From the NCBI RefSeq assembly GCF_021245805.1, contig NZ_JAJJNF010000002.1, positions 186,001 through 250,000 of the forward strand: a stretch of 64,000 nt of DNA, read 5' to 3'. Below the pieces are notes generated by a model. The model searched no databases. It was given only the letters and a program-made list of their open reading frames with translations, and was not told where the DNA came from. Shown piece by piece: positions 1 to 8,111 of the stretch (the first letter of the stretch is position 1; every line of letters starts with the position of its first letter). The position numbers were made by a program, and so were the translations under genes. The DNA is from Mangrovimonas futianensis (GTDB lineage Bacteria; Bacteroidota; Bacteroidia; Flavobacteriales; Flavobacteriaceae).

Positions 1-343
1 CGCTTGAATTATTTGGCAAACTAGGAACTGTTCCTGTTAGCACATTACTTCCTCCCAAATTAAAATCGGTTGCTAAACTAGCTCCTCCAACATTATTTTG
101 TGACAAATAAGATTCCACAGTTACCGTATCACTCAAGTCAATAGAAAAGGTGGCGTTGCTTACAGCCCCTCCAGAATTACTTATGGTAACAACATATTGA
201 AAATCTTCAAAAATATGGACCTGCGACACATCACTTCCTTCCAAATTTTGTGCCGCAACCGAGACTGATAAATCTGTGGTCTGTGAAAAAATAAACGGCA
301 TACTGAACAGGAAGAAACAGAATAGTAAGATCCTTTGAAGCAT
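1..343 (-). CDS. Partial secreted protein with DUF11-like repeat
   Basis: The minus-strand frame opens at an ATG ending at 343 and runs off the left edge, so only about 114 N-terminal residues are visible. They begin with a signal peptide (MLQRILLF, then a hydrophobic stretch ending FSQ). The next part is beta-rich, with DLSVSV, YVVTISNSGG and ATFSIDLSDTV, like the opening strands of DUF11 or CARDB-type repeats found in large T9SS-exported surface proteins. Function is unknown. The sorting domain, if any, lies outside the window. It is transcribed divergently from rsmI. Confidence 0.7.
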   Translation of the reverse strand, partial: MLQRILLFCFFLFSMPFIFSQTTDLSVSVAAQNLEGSDVSQVHIFEDFQYVVTISNSGGAVSNATFSIDLSDTVTVESYLSQNNVGGASLATDFNLGGSNVLTGTVPSLPNNSS

Positions 344-407
344 AAGTTGGTTTTATAGTAGACGTCAAATTCCTTTTTTGGTTGCGTTAAGATACCCTAA
401 AAGATTG

Positions 408-415
408 TAAATTTG
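408..415 (+). promoter_or_regulatory. -7 element for rsmI
   Basis: TAAATTTG matches the Bacteroidota -7 consensus TAnnTTTG. It lies 19 bases before the ATG at 434. A TTG that could start a longer frame (413) sits inside this element, which argues that translation starts at 434. A -33 TTG is present at 382-384 with slightly long spacing. Confidence 0.45.
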
Positions 416-433
416 AACATTCAACCTTACAAA

Positions 434-1105
434 ATGAGCAAACTCTATATTGTTCCTACTCCCATTGGAAATTTAAAAGACATGACCTTTAGAGCCATTG
501 AGGTCTTAAAGGAGGTCGATTTGATTCTTGCCGAAGACACCAGAACTTCTGGTAAATTGCTCAAGCATTTTGAGGTTACAACGCCCTCCCAGTCACACCA
601 CATGCACAACGAACATAAAACGCTAGAGCGCTTAATAGAACGCCTTAAAGGCGGTTCATCTATTGCCTTGATAAGTGATGCCGGCACCCCAGCCATTTCT
701 GACCCTGGGTTTTTATTGACCCGTGCCGCTATAGAAAACAACATAGAAGTAGAATGTTTGCCTGGGGCTACTGCCTTTGTGCCTGCTTTGGTAAATAGTG
801 GCTTACCGAACGACAAGTTTGTATTTGAAGGCTTTTTACCTGTTAAAAAAGGGAGGCAAACCCGCTTGACCTTGCTTGCCGAAGAACCCAGAACCATGAT
901 TTTTTATGAGAGTCCGCATAAACTTCTTAAAACCTTAGGTCACTTTTGTGAGTACTTTGGTGAAGACCGCCAGGTATCGGTATCTCGCGAACTTACTAAA
1001 CTGTATGAAGAAACCGTTCGTGGTACTGCCAAGGAAGTCCTGGAACATTATACTGCCCACCCACCAAAGGGAGAAATAGTTGTAGTGGTAGCTGGGAAAA
1101 AGTGA
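434..1105 (+). CDS. rsmI: RsmI, 16S rRNA (cytidine1402-2'-O)-methyltransferase
   Basis: The 223-residue protein starts MSKLYIVPTPIGNLKDMTFR, the signature N-terminus of RsmI. The AEDTR motif at about 36-40 and the SDAGTPAISDPG SAM-binding loop at about 80-91 are intact. RsmI adds the 2'-O-methyl group to C1402 in the decoding centre of 16S rRNA, using SAM in the cytoplasm. The protein is shorter than the enterobacterial form (about 286 residues) and ends after the methyltransferase fold with GEIVVVVAGKK. The upstream TTG at 413 overlaps the likely -7 promoter box, so the ATG at 434 was chosen. The gene stands alone between genes on the other strand. Confidence 0.95.
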   Translation: MSKLYIVPTPIGNLKDMTFRAIEVLKEVDLILAEDTRTSGKLLKHFEVTTPSQSHHMHNEHKTLERLIERLKGGSSIALISDAGTPAISDPGFLLTRAAIENNIEVECLPGATAFVPALVNSGLPNDKFVFEGFLPVKKGRQTRLTLLAEEPRTMIFYESPHKLLKTLGHFCEYFGEDRQVSVSRELTKLYEETVRGTAKEVLEHYTAHPPKGEIVVVVAGKK

Positions 1106-1162
1106 TAATTTATAAAGACATTTGAATACATCGTGGATATAGATGCTATTGAGTAAACTTTT

Positions 1163-1606
1163 TTAAAGGGCTTCTTCTGAAAAAATTATATTAGGAATCT
1201 TAGGATATCTTTTAGCTAGACCACATTGCCAGCAATCTGTTGAGAAAAGTCCAATTTCGATTAACTCCCATTTATTGTTTTTATTCATAAACAGTCCTTC
1301 TACATGACAACAATCATAAGAATTATCCGGAAAAATCAACTCTTTTCCATTCCTTTCAATTGCATCTCCTTTGAACCACGCATAATTTCCCAATAGTTTA
1401 AAATGATTTACTTTAAACAATACTTCTTGGTTAATATCCTGTTTGACTTCAATTCTTAGAAGGTCAAGCATTTCTTTTCTCTCAGTGGCGTTTTCACTTG
1501 TTTTTATTTTAAAGTCAATAACCTCTTGTGAACAAACTTTCAGGCTAAAACCAAGCATTAAAAATGAGATAATTATAAATTTTATTTTTTGCTCCAAGTG
1601 TTTCAT
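1163..1606 (-). CDS. Hypothetical exported protein
   Basis: The frame could begin at 1654, but the ATG at 1606 gives a clean signal peptide (MKHLEQ, then IIISFLMLGFSL, ending CSQ) and is preferred. The mature part is about 120 residues and mostly alpha/beta, with a C-terminal cluster of cysteines (DCCHVEG, then TDCWQCGLAKR). The CWQC pair resembles a CxxC redox or metal site, but nothing else supports a thioredoxin fold. I do not recognise the family. It lies tail to tail with rsmI and in line with the next exported protein, which starts upstream at 2173. Confidence 0.6.
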   Translation of the reverse strand: MKHLEQKIKFIIISFLMLGFSLKVCSQEVIDFKIKTSENATERKEMLDLLRIEVKQDINQEVLFKVNHFKLLGNYAWFKGDAIERNGKELIFPDNSYDCCHVEGLFMNKNNKWELIEIGLFSTDCWQCGLAKRYPKIPNIIFSEEAL

Positions 1607-1690
1607 TTCTAAGGCACTTAACTTGTTATTCGAACATAAATACACTTTTACCATTATTTCTATTGGTGAAGAGGTATTTCGATTTGTTGC

Positions 1691-2173
1691 TTACCGCAAT
1701 CTTACAAAATAGGCCACTTCCTTAACAGGTTTATTATCTCCTTCAAATACGATTCCGTCTTTTTCAAAATCGGTGATTATCTCCATGGAGTTTTGGTCCT
1801 CAGAAAACACAAAGACCTTGGGAGAATTAGGGTAGGTAGATGATATTTTGTCTCCATAATACCGTTTCATTTCCCTTTGATATTCTTGTCCTTCTCTTTT
1901 AACCCAAGTACCTTTTGTTATCTCATTTCCGGGTAAATCAAAACGATCAGTGTCCTCATTGTAAAGGTATTCCCTAAAGACAAGGGTTCCATCTCCGTAG
2001 TAGGTAAAGGTTTTATGAAAGGTATGCTTTCCCAGCGCCCTGTCTTTTATAGTGCCATCTTCATATTCCCAAACCAATTTGGTCATTTTCCAAGTGCCTA
2101 TTATAGGGTCTTTAGCCACCTCCAATTTGGGAGTCATTAAAACGAAACAAAGTGTCAAAAGAAGTGTTTTCAT
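1691..2173 (-). CDS. Lipocalin-like exported protein
   Basis: The protein has 160 residues with a signal peptide at about 1-20. The mature start DPIIGTWKMTKLVWEYEDGT is followed by repeated beta strands (FTYYGDGTLVFREY, KGTWVKREGQEY, NSMEIITDF). GTW followed by strand repeats is typical of the lipocalin-like families common in Flavobacteriaceae (lipocalin_4/5 type), whose ligands are mostly unknown. It is probably periplasmic. There is no lipobox cysteine. The fold call rests on the pattern of short strands and is moderate. Confidence 0.6.
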   Translation of the reverse strand: MKTLLLTLCFVLMTPKLEVAKDPIIGTWKMTKLVWEYEDGTIKDRALGKHTFHKTFTYYGDGTLVFREYLYNEDTDRFDLPGNEITKGTWVKREGQEYQREMKRYYGDKISSTYPNSPKVFVFSEDQNSMEIITDFEKDGIVFEGDNKPVKEVAYFVRLR

Positions 2174-2223
2174 AAGAATTTAGTTAGGTTATGTTAGTTA
2201 TAAACAGCTCAACATCAAATTAA

Positions 2224-2814
2224 TTATAGATGCTTCCCTTTCTCCCAACCATGCTTCCCTAGATATTGTTCTCCGCTTGCTACAGCACCTTGTTCAATTG
2301 TTGTCGCCATACTATCATTCCACCGGTTTAGATAACCAAATAAAGAAATTACACCTAACATTTCTACAATCTCCCCTTCGTTCCAGTACTCATATAGTCT
2401 AGTTTTTATATCGCTGGTCATCCCATTGGGTACCTGGGAGGCCGCCAAACTAAAATCCAATGCCACTCGCTCTGCTTCACTAAAAGCAGGATGCGTCCTG
2501 TAATCCCAAATGTTATCCAGTTGTTCTTGTTCGGCTCCATAGCGTTCTGCCGCCCTTATGGCATGGGCTTGACAGTACCTACAACCCGTAGCATTACTAC
2601 TTACCCAGGCAATCATTCGCTTTAGAGCAGAAGTAACCCTCCCTTCATTGGCCATAACGGCTTTGTTAAGGTTTATAAAAGCTTTTGAAATGGCGGGTCT
2701 ATGCTGCATAGTCAACACAGAATTAGGACAAAAGCCCAAGGTTTCATTAAAGAAATTAGCCAATTCTTTGGTTTCTAAATCATGGTCTGCTGGTAAGGGT
2801 GTAACTAACGGCAT
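2224..2814 (-). CDS. AhpD-like carboxymuconolactone decarboxylase family protein
   Basis: The 196-residue protein carries the redox motif C78-R-Y-C81-Q-A-H84, which fits the CxxCxxxH-type active site of AhpD-like peroxidase-related proteins. Around it are the helices RVTSALKRMIAWVSSNATG and HAIRAAERYG. Family members reduce peroxides or act as thiol-dependent oxidoreductases, but the substrate cannot be told from sequence. It has no signal peptide and is cytoplasmic. It is divergent from the OsmC gene at 2881. OsmC proteins also act on peroxides, so the pair may form a small thiol-peroxide defence unit; that link is inference. Confidence 0.85.
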   Translation of the reverse strand: MPLVTPLPADHDLETKELANFFNETLGFCPNSVLTMQHRPAISKAFINLNKAVMANEGRVTSALKRMIAWVSSNATGCRYCQAHAIRAAERYGAEQEQLDNIWDYRTHPAFSEAERVALDFSLAASQVPNGMTSDIKTRLYEYWNEGEIVEMLGVISLFGYLNRWNDSMATTIEQGAVASGEQYLGKHGWEKGKHL

Positions 2815-2842
2815 AATTGTTCTTTTTTAGATTTTTAAGTGG

Positions 2843-2850
2843 TATTTTTG
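2843..2850 (+). promoter_or_regulatory. -7 element for the OsmC operon
   Basis: TATTTTTG fits TAnnTTTG and lies 31 bases before the OsmC start, within the divergent spacer. It probably drives osmC and the genes that follow closely. Confidence 0.45.
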
Positions 2851-2880
2851 AAACTTCAAGTAACAAAAAATTTTATTTAG

Positions 2881-3303
2881 ATGACAGATTTAGTGACAAC
2901 TCAATGGGAATCAGGGATGCTATTCGAATCAAACAACCCTAGTGGCAACACCTTTTTTATAGAAGCCTCTCCAGAACATGGTGGACAAAGTGAAGGCCTG
3001 CGCCCAAAAGCTTTGATGCTGTCGTCATTAGCAGGGTGTTCTGGCTTGGATGTGGTGTCTCTGCTTAAAAAAATGAGAGTTGAATATACCAAGTTCAAAA
3101 TAGATGTACATGGAGAACTTACCGAAGAACACCCAAAATACTACAATAAAGTGTTGGTAGAATATCACTTTCACGGAAGCGAATTGGATAAAAAGAAAAT
3201 TAAAAAGGCGGTAGATTTATCAGTTGAAAGATATTGTGGCGTCATGGAAATGTTCCGTCAATTTGCTGAAGTAAAGATTGCTATCCATTACCACAATCAC
3301 TAA
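2881..3303 (+). CDS. OsmC family protein
   Basis: The 140-residue protein has the two conserved OsmC cysteines. C53 lies in SSLAGCSGLDVVS and C119 in ERYCGVMEMF, each at the start of a helix as in OsmC/Ohr/YhfA proteins. Family members reduce organic or inorganic hydroperoxides with the cysteine pair, and dimerise in the cytoplasm. The sequence is closer to the YhfA-like OsmC branch than to Ohr, judged by its length and the KMRVEYTKF region. Its stop is 3 bases before the PNGase F-like gene, so the two are co-transcribed. Confidence 0.9.
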   Translation: MTDLVTTQWESGMLFESNNPSGNTFFIEASPEHGGQSEGLRPKALMLSSLAGCSGLDVVSLLKKMRVEYTKFKIDVHGELTEEHPKYYNKVLVEYHFHGSELDKKKIKKAVDLSVERYCGVMEMFRQFAEVKIAIHYHNH

Positions 3304-3305
3304 CT

Positions 3306-5219
3306 ATGAAATTAAGAATTTTAATAGGGTGCTTCCTCATTCTTGGAGGCACCCATTTTCTATTGGCCCAAAATATATCCCATGTCATTTCCCATAATCA
3401 GGAAGTCATAGTCACAGACCCTTCCAAAGGAGAAAACAGTTATAAACATTGGGTGAAATTTCCTAGTAAAAAACAAGATATCAGGAGCATCATTTTAAAC
3501 TTAACTTTTGAGTGTCCTGATTCCATCAACTGCGCCCACTGGGATTATGCCGACAAGATTAACATCCGTTCCAAAAAAGACACCACCGTTTATGAAATTG
3601 CCAGGATGCTGACACCTTATGGTGCCTTTTATCAAAAGGACTGGAGCTTCAAATGGCAATTGGATGTCACTGATTTCAGCATGTTACTTAGAGATGATAT
3701 TGAAGTGGAATACATTCATACGGGTTATGAAGACAACAAACAACGAGGCTGGAAGATTACTGTTGATTTTGAAATCACTTTTGGAGAACCTGTTGCTCAT
3801 CCTTTAGCCATCCATAAAGTGTATGATGGCAAGTTTCGATATGGAGATAAAAACAACCCCATTGAAAGCCACCTAACTCCTCAAAATATCAAACTTCATA
3901 AAAAAACGAGCGTTGCTAAAATTAAAATTCTGCATACCGGACATGGTATGGACGCCAATGGTTGCGGTGAGTTTTGCAGTAAATATCGAGAGGTGTTAGT
4001 AAATGATAAATTAATAGATCATAAAGATGTTTGGACGAGCTGCGGCAGCAACCCTTTATATCCCCAAGCTGGCACTTGGATTTTTGATCGGGCCAATTGG
4101 TGTCCCGGATATTTGCTGCAACCCGATGAAATGGTGCTACCCATAGAAAAAGGGCAACCTTTTGTGATGGACATCAACATGGAACCTTATGAAACCGAAG
4201 ACCCTAGCGCAGATGAAGTCATCACGGCCTATGTGATTGAATATGAAGCTCCCAACAATCAAAACGATATAACCCTTTTGGAGGTCATCGAACCTTCAGG
4301 ATCGGATGTGAACAGCAGACGAAATCCTACTTTGGGCTATCCCATTATCAAAATAAAAAATAATGGTTCTAAAACATTGGAGAGCTTAGACATTCAGTAT
4401 GGTTTGAATGGTGAAACTCAAAAAACCTACCAATGGAACGGTCATTTAGCATTTGCCGAAACACAGGAACTGAAACTCCCTGAAATCATTTTTACAGATG
4501 AGGAAACTGCTATGTTTCAAATCCGTTTAAGTAAACCCAATGGGGAAAAGGATGCTTTTTCTCATGACAATTCTTTGGAGACCGAGTACAAACGTCCTGA
4601 CTACCTCCCAAAAGAGTTTATTGTTTATTATAAAACCAACCAAAAACAAAGTGAAAACATCTATGGTTTCACAAATGCTGAAGGGCAGTCTATTTTTGTA
4701 AAAGATACCACCGAAATCAAACCCAATAAAGTGTATCGGGATACCATCCGACTAAAAGAAGGTCTCTATCAATTTAAATTGACCGATAGTGTAGGTGATG
4801 GTCTTGATTTTTGGTACCATGATACGGCTGGCAGAGGAGAAATTAGATTTGAGGATTTACAGGGACAGGCTATTAAACACTTCAATTCCGATTTTGGAAA
4901 TGATATCGTTTATAACTTTAAAGTCGATTTAACCAAGACGTATCATATGGATAAAGCTGAAAAGGTGACGGCTTTTCCTAGAAATACATATGGCCCAGTA
5001 AGCATTGATTACTTTTCAAATACAGTTGGAAAAGTGACCATTAAAATTGTTGATAGAGAAAAGGAGGACCAAGTATTTGAAGAACATCATTATCCAAATT
5101 TTAAATCTGGACCAATTGATTTAAATTTATCGTATCTTCCTAAGAACCAATATTACAAAGTGGTTGTTTTAAAAAACGATCAAGAGATTTATTCAAGTTA
5201 TATCAGAGTCAAAGAATAA
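3306..5219 (+). CDS. PNGase F-like secreted glycoamidase
   Basis: The protein has 637 residues with a signal peptide at about 1-21 (ending FLLAQ). The N-terminal half resembles peptide-N-glycosidase F. It has the motif CAHWDYADK at 76-84, whose aspartate D80 lines up with the catalytic Asp of the PNGase F CxxWD motif. It also has GHGMDANGCGEFC and the disulfide-rich segment RANWCPGYLLQPDEM of the C-terminal PNGase domain. PNGase F removes N-glycans from glycoproteins by cleaving the Asn-linked amide. The last 250 residues (beta-sandwich-like, ending YSSYIRVKE) are extra and are not a clear T9SS sorting domain. Oddly for a secreted hydrolase, it lies between osmC and recJ with very short gaps. 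Glycoprotein deglycosylation is inferred from homology. Confidence 0.75.
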   Translation: MKLRILIGCFLILGGTHFLLAQNISHVISHNQEVIVTDPSKGENSYKHWVKFPSKKQDIRSIILNLTFECPDSINCAHWDYADKINIRSKKDTTVYEIARMLTPYGAFYQKDWSFKWQLDVTDFSMLLRDDIEVEYIHTGYEDNKQRGWKITVDFEITFGEPVAHPLAIHKVYDGKFRYGDKNNPIESHLTPQNIKLHKKTSVAKIKILHTGHGMDANGCGEFCSKYREVLVNDKLIDHKDVWTSCGSNPLYPQAGTWIFDRANWCPGYLLQPDEMVLPIEKGQPFVMDINMEPYETEDPSADEVITAYVIEYEAPNNQNDITLLEVIEPSGSDVNSRRNPTLGYPIIKIKNNGSKTLESLDIQYGLNGETQKTYQWNGHLAFAETQELKLPEIIFTDEETAMFQIRLSKPNGEKDAFSHDNSLETEYKRPDYLPKEFIVYYKTNQKQSENIYGFTNAEGQSIFVKDTTEIKPNKVYRDTIRLKEGLYQFKLTDSVGDGLDFWYHDTAGRGEIRFEDLQGQAIKHFNSDFGNDIVYNFKVDLTKTYHMDKAEKVTAFPRNTYGPVSIDYFSNTVGKVTIKIVDREKEDQVFEEHHYPNFKSGPIDLNLSYLPKNQYYKVVVLKNDQEIYSSYIRVKE

Positions 5220-5225
5220 TTGCCC

Positions 5226-6911
5226 ATGCGTTGGACCATCAAACCCAAACCTCAACCAGAAAAAGTAGCTACCCTTTCCAACGATTTACAGGTGGAAAGT
5301 GCAGTTGCGAGTTTGCTGGTTCAACGCGGTATTGAAACCTTTGAAGAAGCCAAAACCTTCTTTCGTCCAAGTTTGGATGATTTACATGATCCGTTTTTAA
5401 TGCAGGATATGGATCGAGCTGTTGAACGTATTGAAACAGCTCTAACCAATGGCGAACGAATTTTGGTTTATGGTGATTATGACGTTGACGGCACAACGGC
5501 CGTTTCACTAATGAGCACCTATTTAAGGACCCGGACTGATTTGGTGGCTACCTATATTCCTGATAGGTATGATGAAGGCTATGGGGTTTCTTTTAAAGGC
5601 ATTGACTTTGCCCATGATAACGAATTCAGTCTCATCATTGCTCTGGATTGCGGGATCAAGGCAATAGATAAAGTTTCTTACGCCCAAGAAAAAGACATCG
5701 ATTTTATTATTTGCGACCACCACAGGCCTGGTAAAGACCTTCCAAAAGCCTTGGCTGTTTTGGATCCCAAACGAGAAGATTGCAATTATCCTTACAAAGA
5801 ATTATGCGGATGTGGTGTCGGTTTTAAATTGATTCAGGCCTTGGCTTCCAAACAGGGAGAAACGCCAGAAGATCTTACCGAATATCTCGATTTAGTAGCT
5901 ACTGCCATAGGCGCTGATATTGTCCCTATTACAGGAGAGAATAGAGTCTTGGCCTATTTTGGTTTGCAGGTGATCAACACCCAACCCAGACCGGGATTTG
6001 AAGCCATTATTGCTCAAGTAAAAAAAGACCAATTGACCATCACCGATGTGGTGTTTATTATTGCACCTCGTATCAATGCGGCTGGACGTATGAAACATGG
6101 CAATCATGCCGTGGAATTATTGACAGAAACAGATTATTCAAAAGCTGTAGAATTTGCAAAGGCTATTGAAACCTATAATTCTGATAGAAAAGAAGAAGAC
6201 AGCCGTATTACAGAGGAAGCGCTGGAGCAAATTCTGGAGAAAAACGAAATAGAACGCTACACAACGGTCGTATATCAAGATTCTTGGCATAAAGGAGTTA
6301 TTGGCATTGTCGCCTCCCGTTTAACCGAAACCTACTACAGACCCACTCTGGTGTTTACAAAAAGCGGTGATAAGCTTGCAGCATCGGCTCGATCGGTGAG
6401 TGGGTTTGATGTTTATAATGCTTTAGAAGCCTGTAGCGATCACATTGAGCAATTTGGCGGACATAAGTATGCTGCTGGGTTAACGCTTAAAGAAGAAAAC
6501 TACGAAGCCTTTAAACAAGCTTTTGAAGATGTGGTTTCAAACACCATTGACAAAACCCTTTTAACCCCTGAAATTAAAATTGACGCCCAGATTCCTTTAA
6601 GTGAAATCACCCCTAAGTTTTACCGCATTCTAAAACAATTTGCACCCTTTGGTCCAGGTAACATGACTCCCATTTTTATGACAGAAGACCTGCAAGATAC
6701 AGGTTATGGTAAATGTGTGGGAGATGGCACGCACCTCAGAATTACTGTCAAACAAAATGACAGCGACTCCTTCGTGGCCATAGGCTTTGGATTGGGTGAG
6801 AAGTTACCTCTTATCGAAAAACCAAAAACCTTTAAAGCAGTCTATTCGGTAGATGAAAACCACTGGAACGGACAGACTTCCTTGCAATTAAAATTAAGGG
6901 ACATAAAATAA
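5226..6911 (+). CDS. recJ: RecJ, single-stranded-DNA-specific 5'-3' exonuclease
   Basis: The protein is 561 residues, the usual RecJ length. The DHH phosphoesterase motifs are intact: YGDYDVDGTTAVS near residue 80, LDCGIK, and CDHHRPG near 165. DHHA1 follows (SARSVSGFDVYNALE, then FGGHKYAAG), and a C-terminal OB domain with APFGPGN. RecJ degrades 5'-tailed single-stranded DNA in recombination and mismatch repair. A TTG at 5220 would add two residues; the ATG at 5226 gives the usual RecJ start MRWTIKPKP. The gene begins 7 bases after the PNGase-like stop. Confidence 0.97.
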   Translation: MRWTIKPKPQPEKVATLSNDLQVESAVASLLVQRGIETFEEAKTFFRPSLDDLHDPFLMQDMDRAVERIETALTNGERILVYGDYDVDGTTAVSLMSTYLRTRTDLVATYIPDRYDEGYGVSFKGIDFAHDNEFSLIIALDCGIKAIDKVSYAQEKDIDFIICDHHRPGKDLPKALAVLDPKREDCNYPYKELCGCGVGFKLIQALASKQGETPEDLTEYLDLVATAIGADIVPITGENRVLAYFGLQVINTQPRPGFEAIIAQVKKDQLTITDVVFIIAPRINAAGRMKHGNHAVELLTETDYSKAVEFAKAIETYNSDRKEEDSRITEEALEQILEKNEIERYTTVVYQDSWHKGVIGIVASRLTETYYRPTLVFTKSGDKLAASARSVSGFDVYNALEACSDHIEQFGGHKYAAGLTLKEENYEAFKQAFEDVVSNTIDKTLLTPEIKIDAQIPLSEITPKFYRILKQFAPFGPGNMTPIFMTEDLQDTGYGKCVGDGTHLRITVKQNDSDSFVAIGFGLGEKLPLIEKPKTFKAVYSVDENHWNGQTSLQLKLRDIK

Positions 6912-6938
6912 GTGAGTCGTTTTTTCGTTCCGCTTGTT

Positions 6939-8042
6939 ATGAGATTTTTCTTTCTTTTTCTATTTTGCTCCGGACTTTATGCTCAAAACTTGGTTTTAAA
7001 TCCCAGCTTTGAAGATCATAAAAACTGCCCAGAAAGCATTGGCTATATCAGCCTCAAAGAAGGAGGCAATGGTGTAAACCATTGGTTGCGCCCAACAGGT
7101 GGGACACCCGATTATTTTAATGAGTGTAGTCAGATAGTAGGTTACAAAAATTTCAACGGGTACCAAAAAGCGAGAACAGGAAAGGGCTATGCTGGTTTTT
7201 ATGGATTTGCCTATGGAAATTACCGCGAATACATTCAAGGAACCTTGGCCACCACTTTAGAAAAAGACAGCACGTATCAGATCTCATTTTATGTCAGTCT
7301 CGCAGAACTATCCAACAGAGCCATTAAACATTTTGGGGTTTATTTTTTAGACCATCAATTGAGTAACATTAATTATGATAGAGCCATCAATGCTAAAAGG
7401 ATTGCAGAAAAATCAAGTAATGTTAGTTACAGACCTATTTTTAATAAGGGGTATGTAAATGATAAAACCCAATGGGTAGAAATAAAAACCACTTACAAAG
7501 CCAAAGGGTTTGAGACCTATTTTCTTATTGGCAATTTTGAAAGCAATTTGAATGCTGATGTGGAAAAGCTTGAAAGCAATGAATTGAAGCCCATGGGATA
7601 TTACTACATTGATGATGTCGAGATAAAGCTCCTTCATCCAAAACCGATAAAACAGATTGAAAAACCTATAAAAAAGTTTTTAGTAACCTTTGAAGAACAA
7701 ACAGTCTACACCTTAAAAAATGTTCTTTTCGAATTTGATAAATCCATCCTCCTTCCAAAATCCAAAGACGAATTGAATGCCCTTTACGAGCATTTAAAAA
7801 AACATCCCAAACTGTCTGTAGAGATTTATGGTCATACAGATGACGTGGGAACATCTGAAAGAAACCAAGAGCTATCTGAACAACGCGCCAAAGCCGTATC
7901 AGACTATTTGATTCAAAAAGGTTTGGATTCGCAGAGAATTAAATGGTTTGGTTTTGGGAGCTCCAAGCCCAAAGCAAGTAATAAAACGGATGCTGGACGG
8001 GAGCAAAACAGACGGGTAGAATTTAAACTTATAGCCTCTTAA
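6939..8042 (+). CDS. OmpA-family outer-membrane protein with N-terminal ligand-binding-like domain
   Basis: The ATG at 6939 gives a good signal peptide (MRFFFLFLFCSG, ending YAQ). A GTG start at 6912 would bury it, so 6939 is preferred. Mature residues about 18-235 begin NLVLNPSFEDHKNCP and look like a galactose-binding, jelly-roll type domain. The C-terminal 110 residues are a complete OmpA domain: VLFEFDKSILLPKSKDEL, EIYGHTDDVGTSERNQELSEQRA, and GREQNRRVEF. That domain binds peptidoglycan, so the protein probably tethers the envelope. It closely follows recJ. Confidence 0.88.
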   Translation: MRFFFLFLFCSGLYAQNLVLNPSFEDHKNCPESIGYISLKEGGNGVNHWLRPTGGTPDYFNECSQIVGYKNFNGYQKARTGKGYAGFYGFAYGNYREYIQGTLATTLEKDSTYQISFYVSLAELSNRAIKHFGVYFLDHQLSNINYDRAINAKRIAEKSSNVSYRPIFNKGYVNDKTQWVEIKTTYKAKGFETYFLIGNFESNLNADVEKLESNELKPMGYYYIDDVEIKLLHPKPIKQIEKPIKKFLVTFEEQTVYTLKNVLFEFDKSILLPKSKDELNALYEHLKKHPKLSVEIYGHTDDVGTSERNQELSEQRAKAVSDYLIQKGLDSQRIKWFGFGSSKPKASNKTDAGREQNRRVEFKLIAS

Positions 8043-8081
8043 TTTACTTCTAATAGAATTCCTAAACCCAATTTCTAATTG

Positions 8082-8089
8082 TACATTTG
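8082..8089 (+). promoter_or_regulatory. -7 element for the MFS gene
   Basis: TACATTTG fits TAnnTTTG and lies 22 bases before the MFS start. It suggests a promoter internal to this run of co-directional genes. Confidence 0.4.
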
Positions 8090-8111
8090 AGTTTCCAATT
8101 CCCAAAACCAA

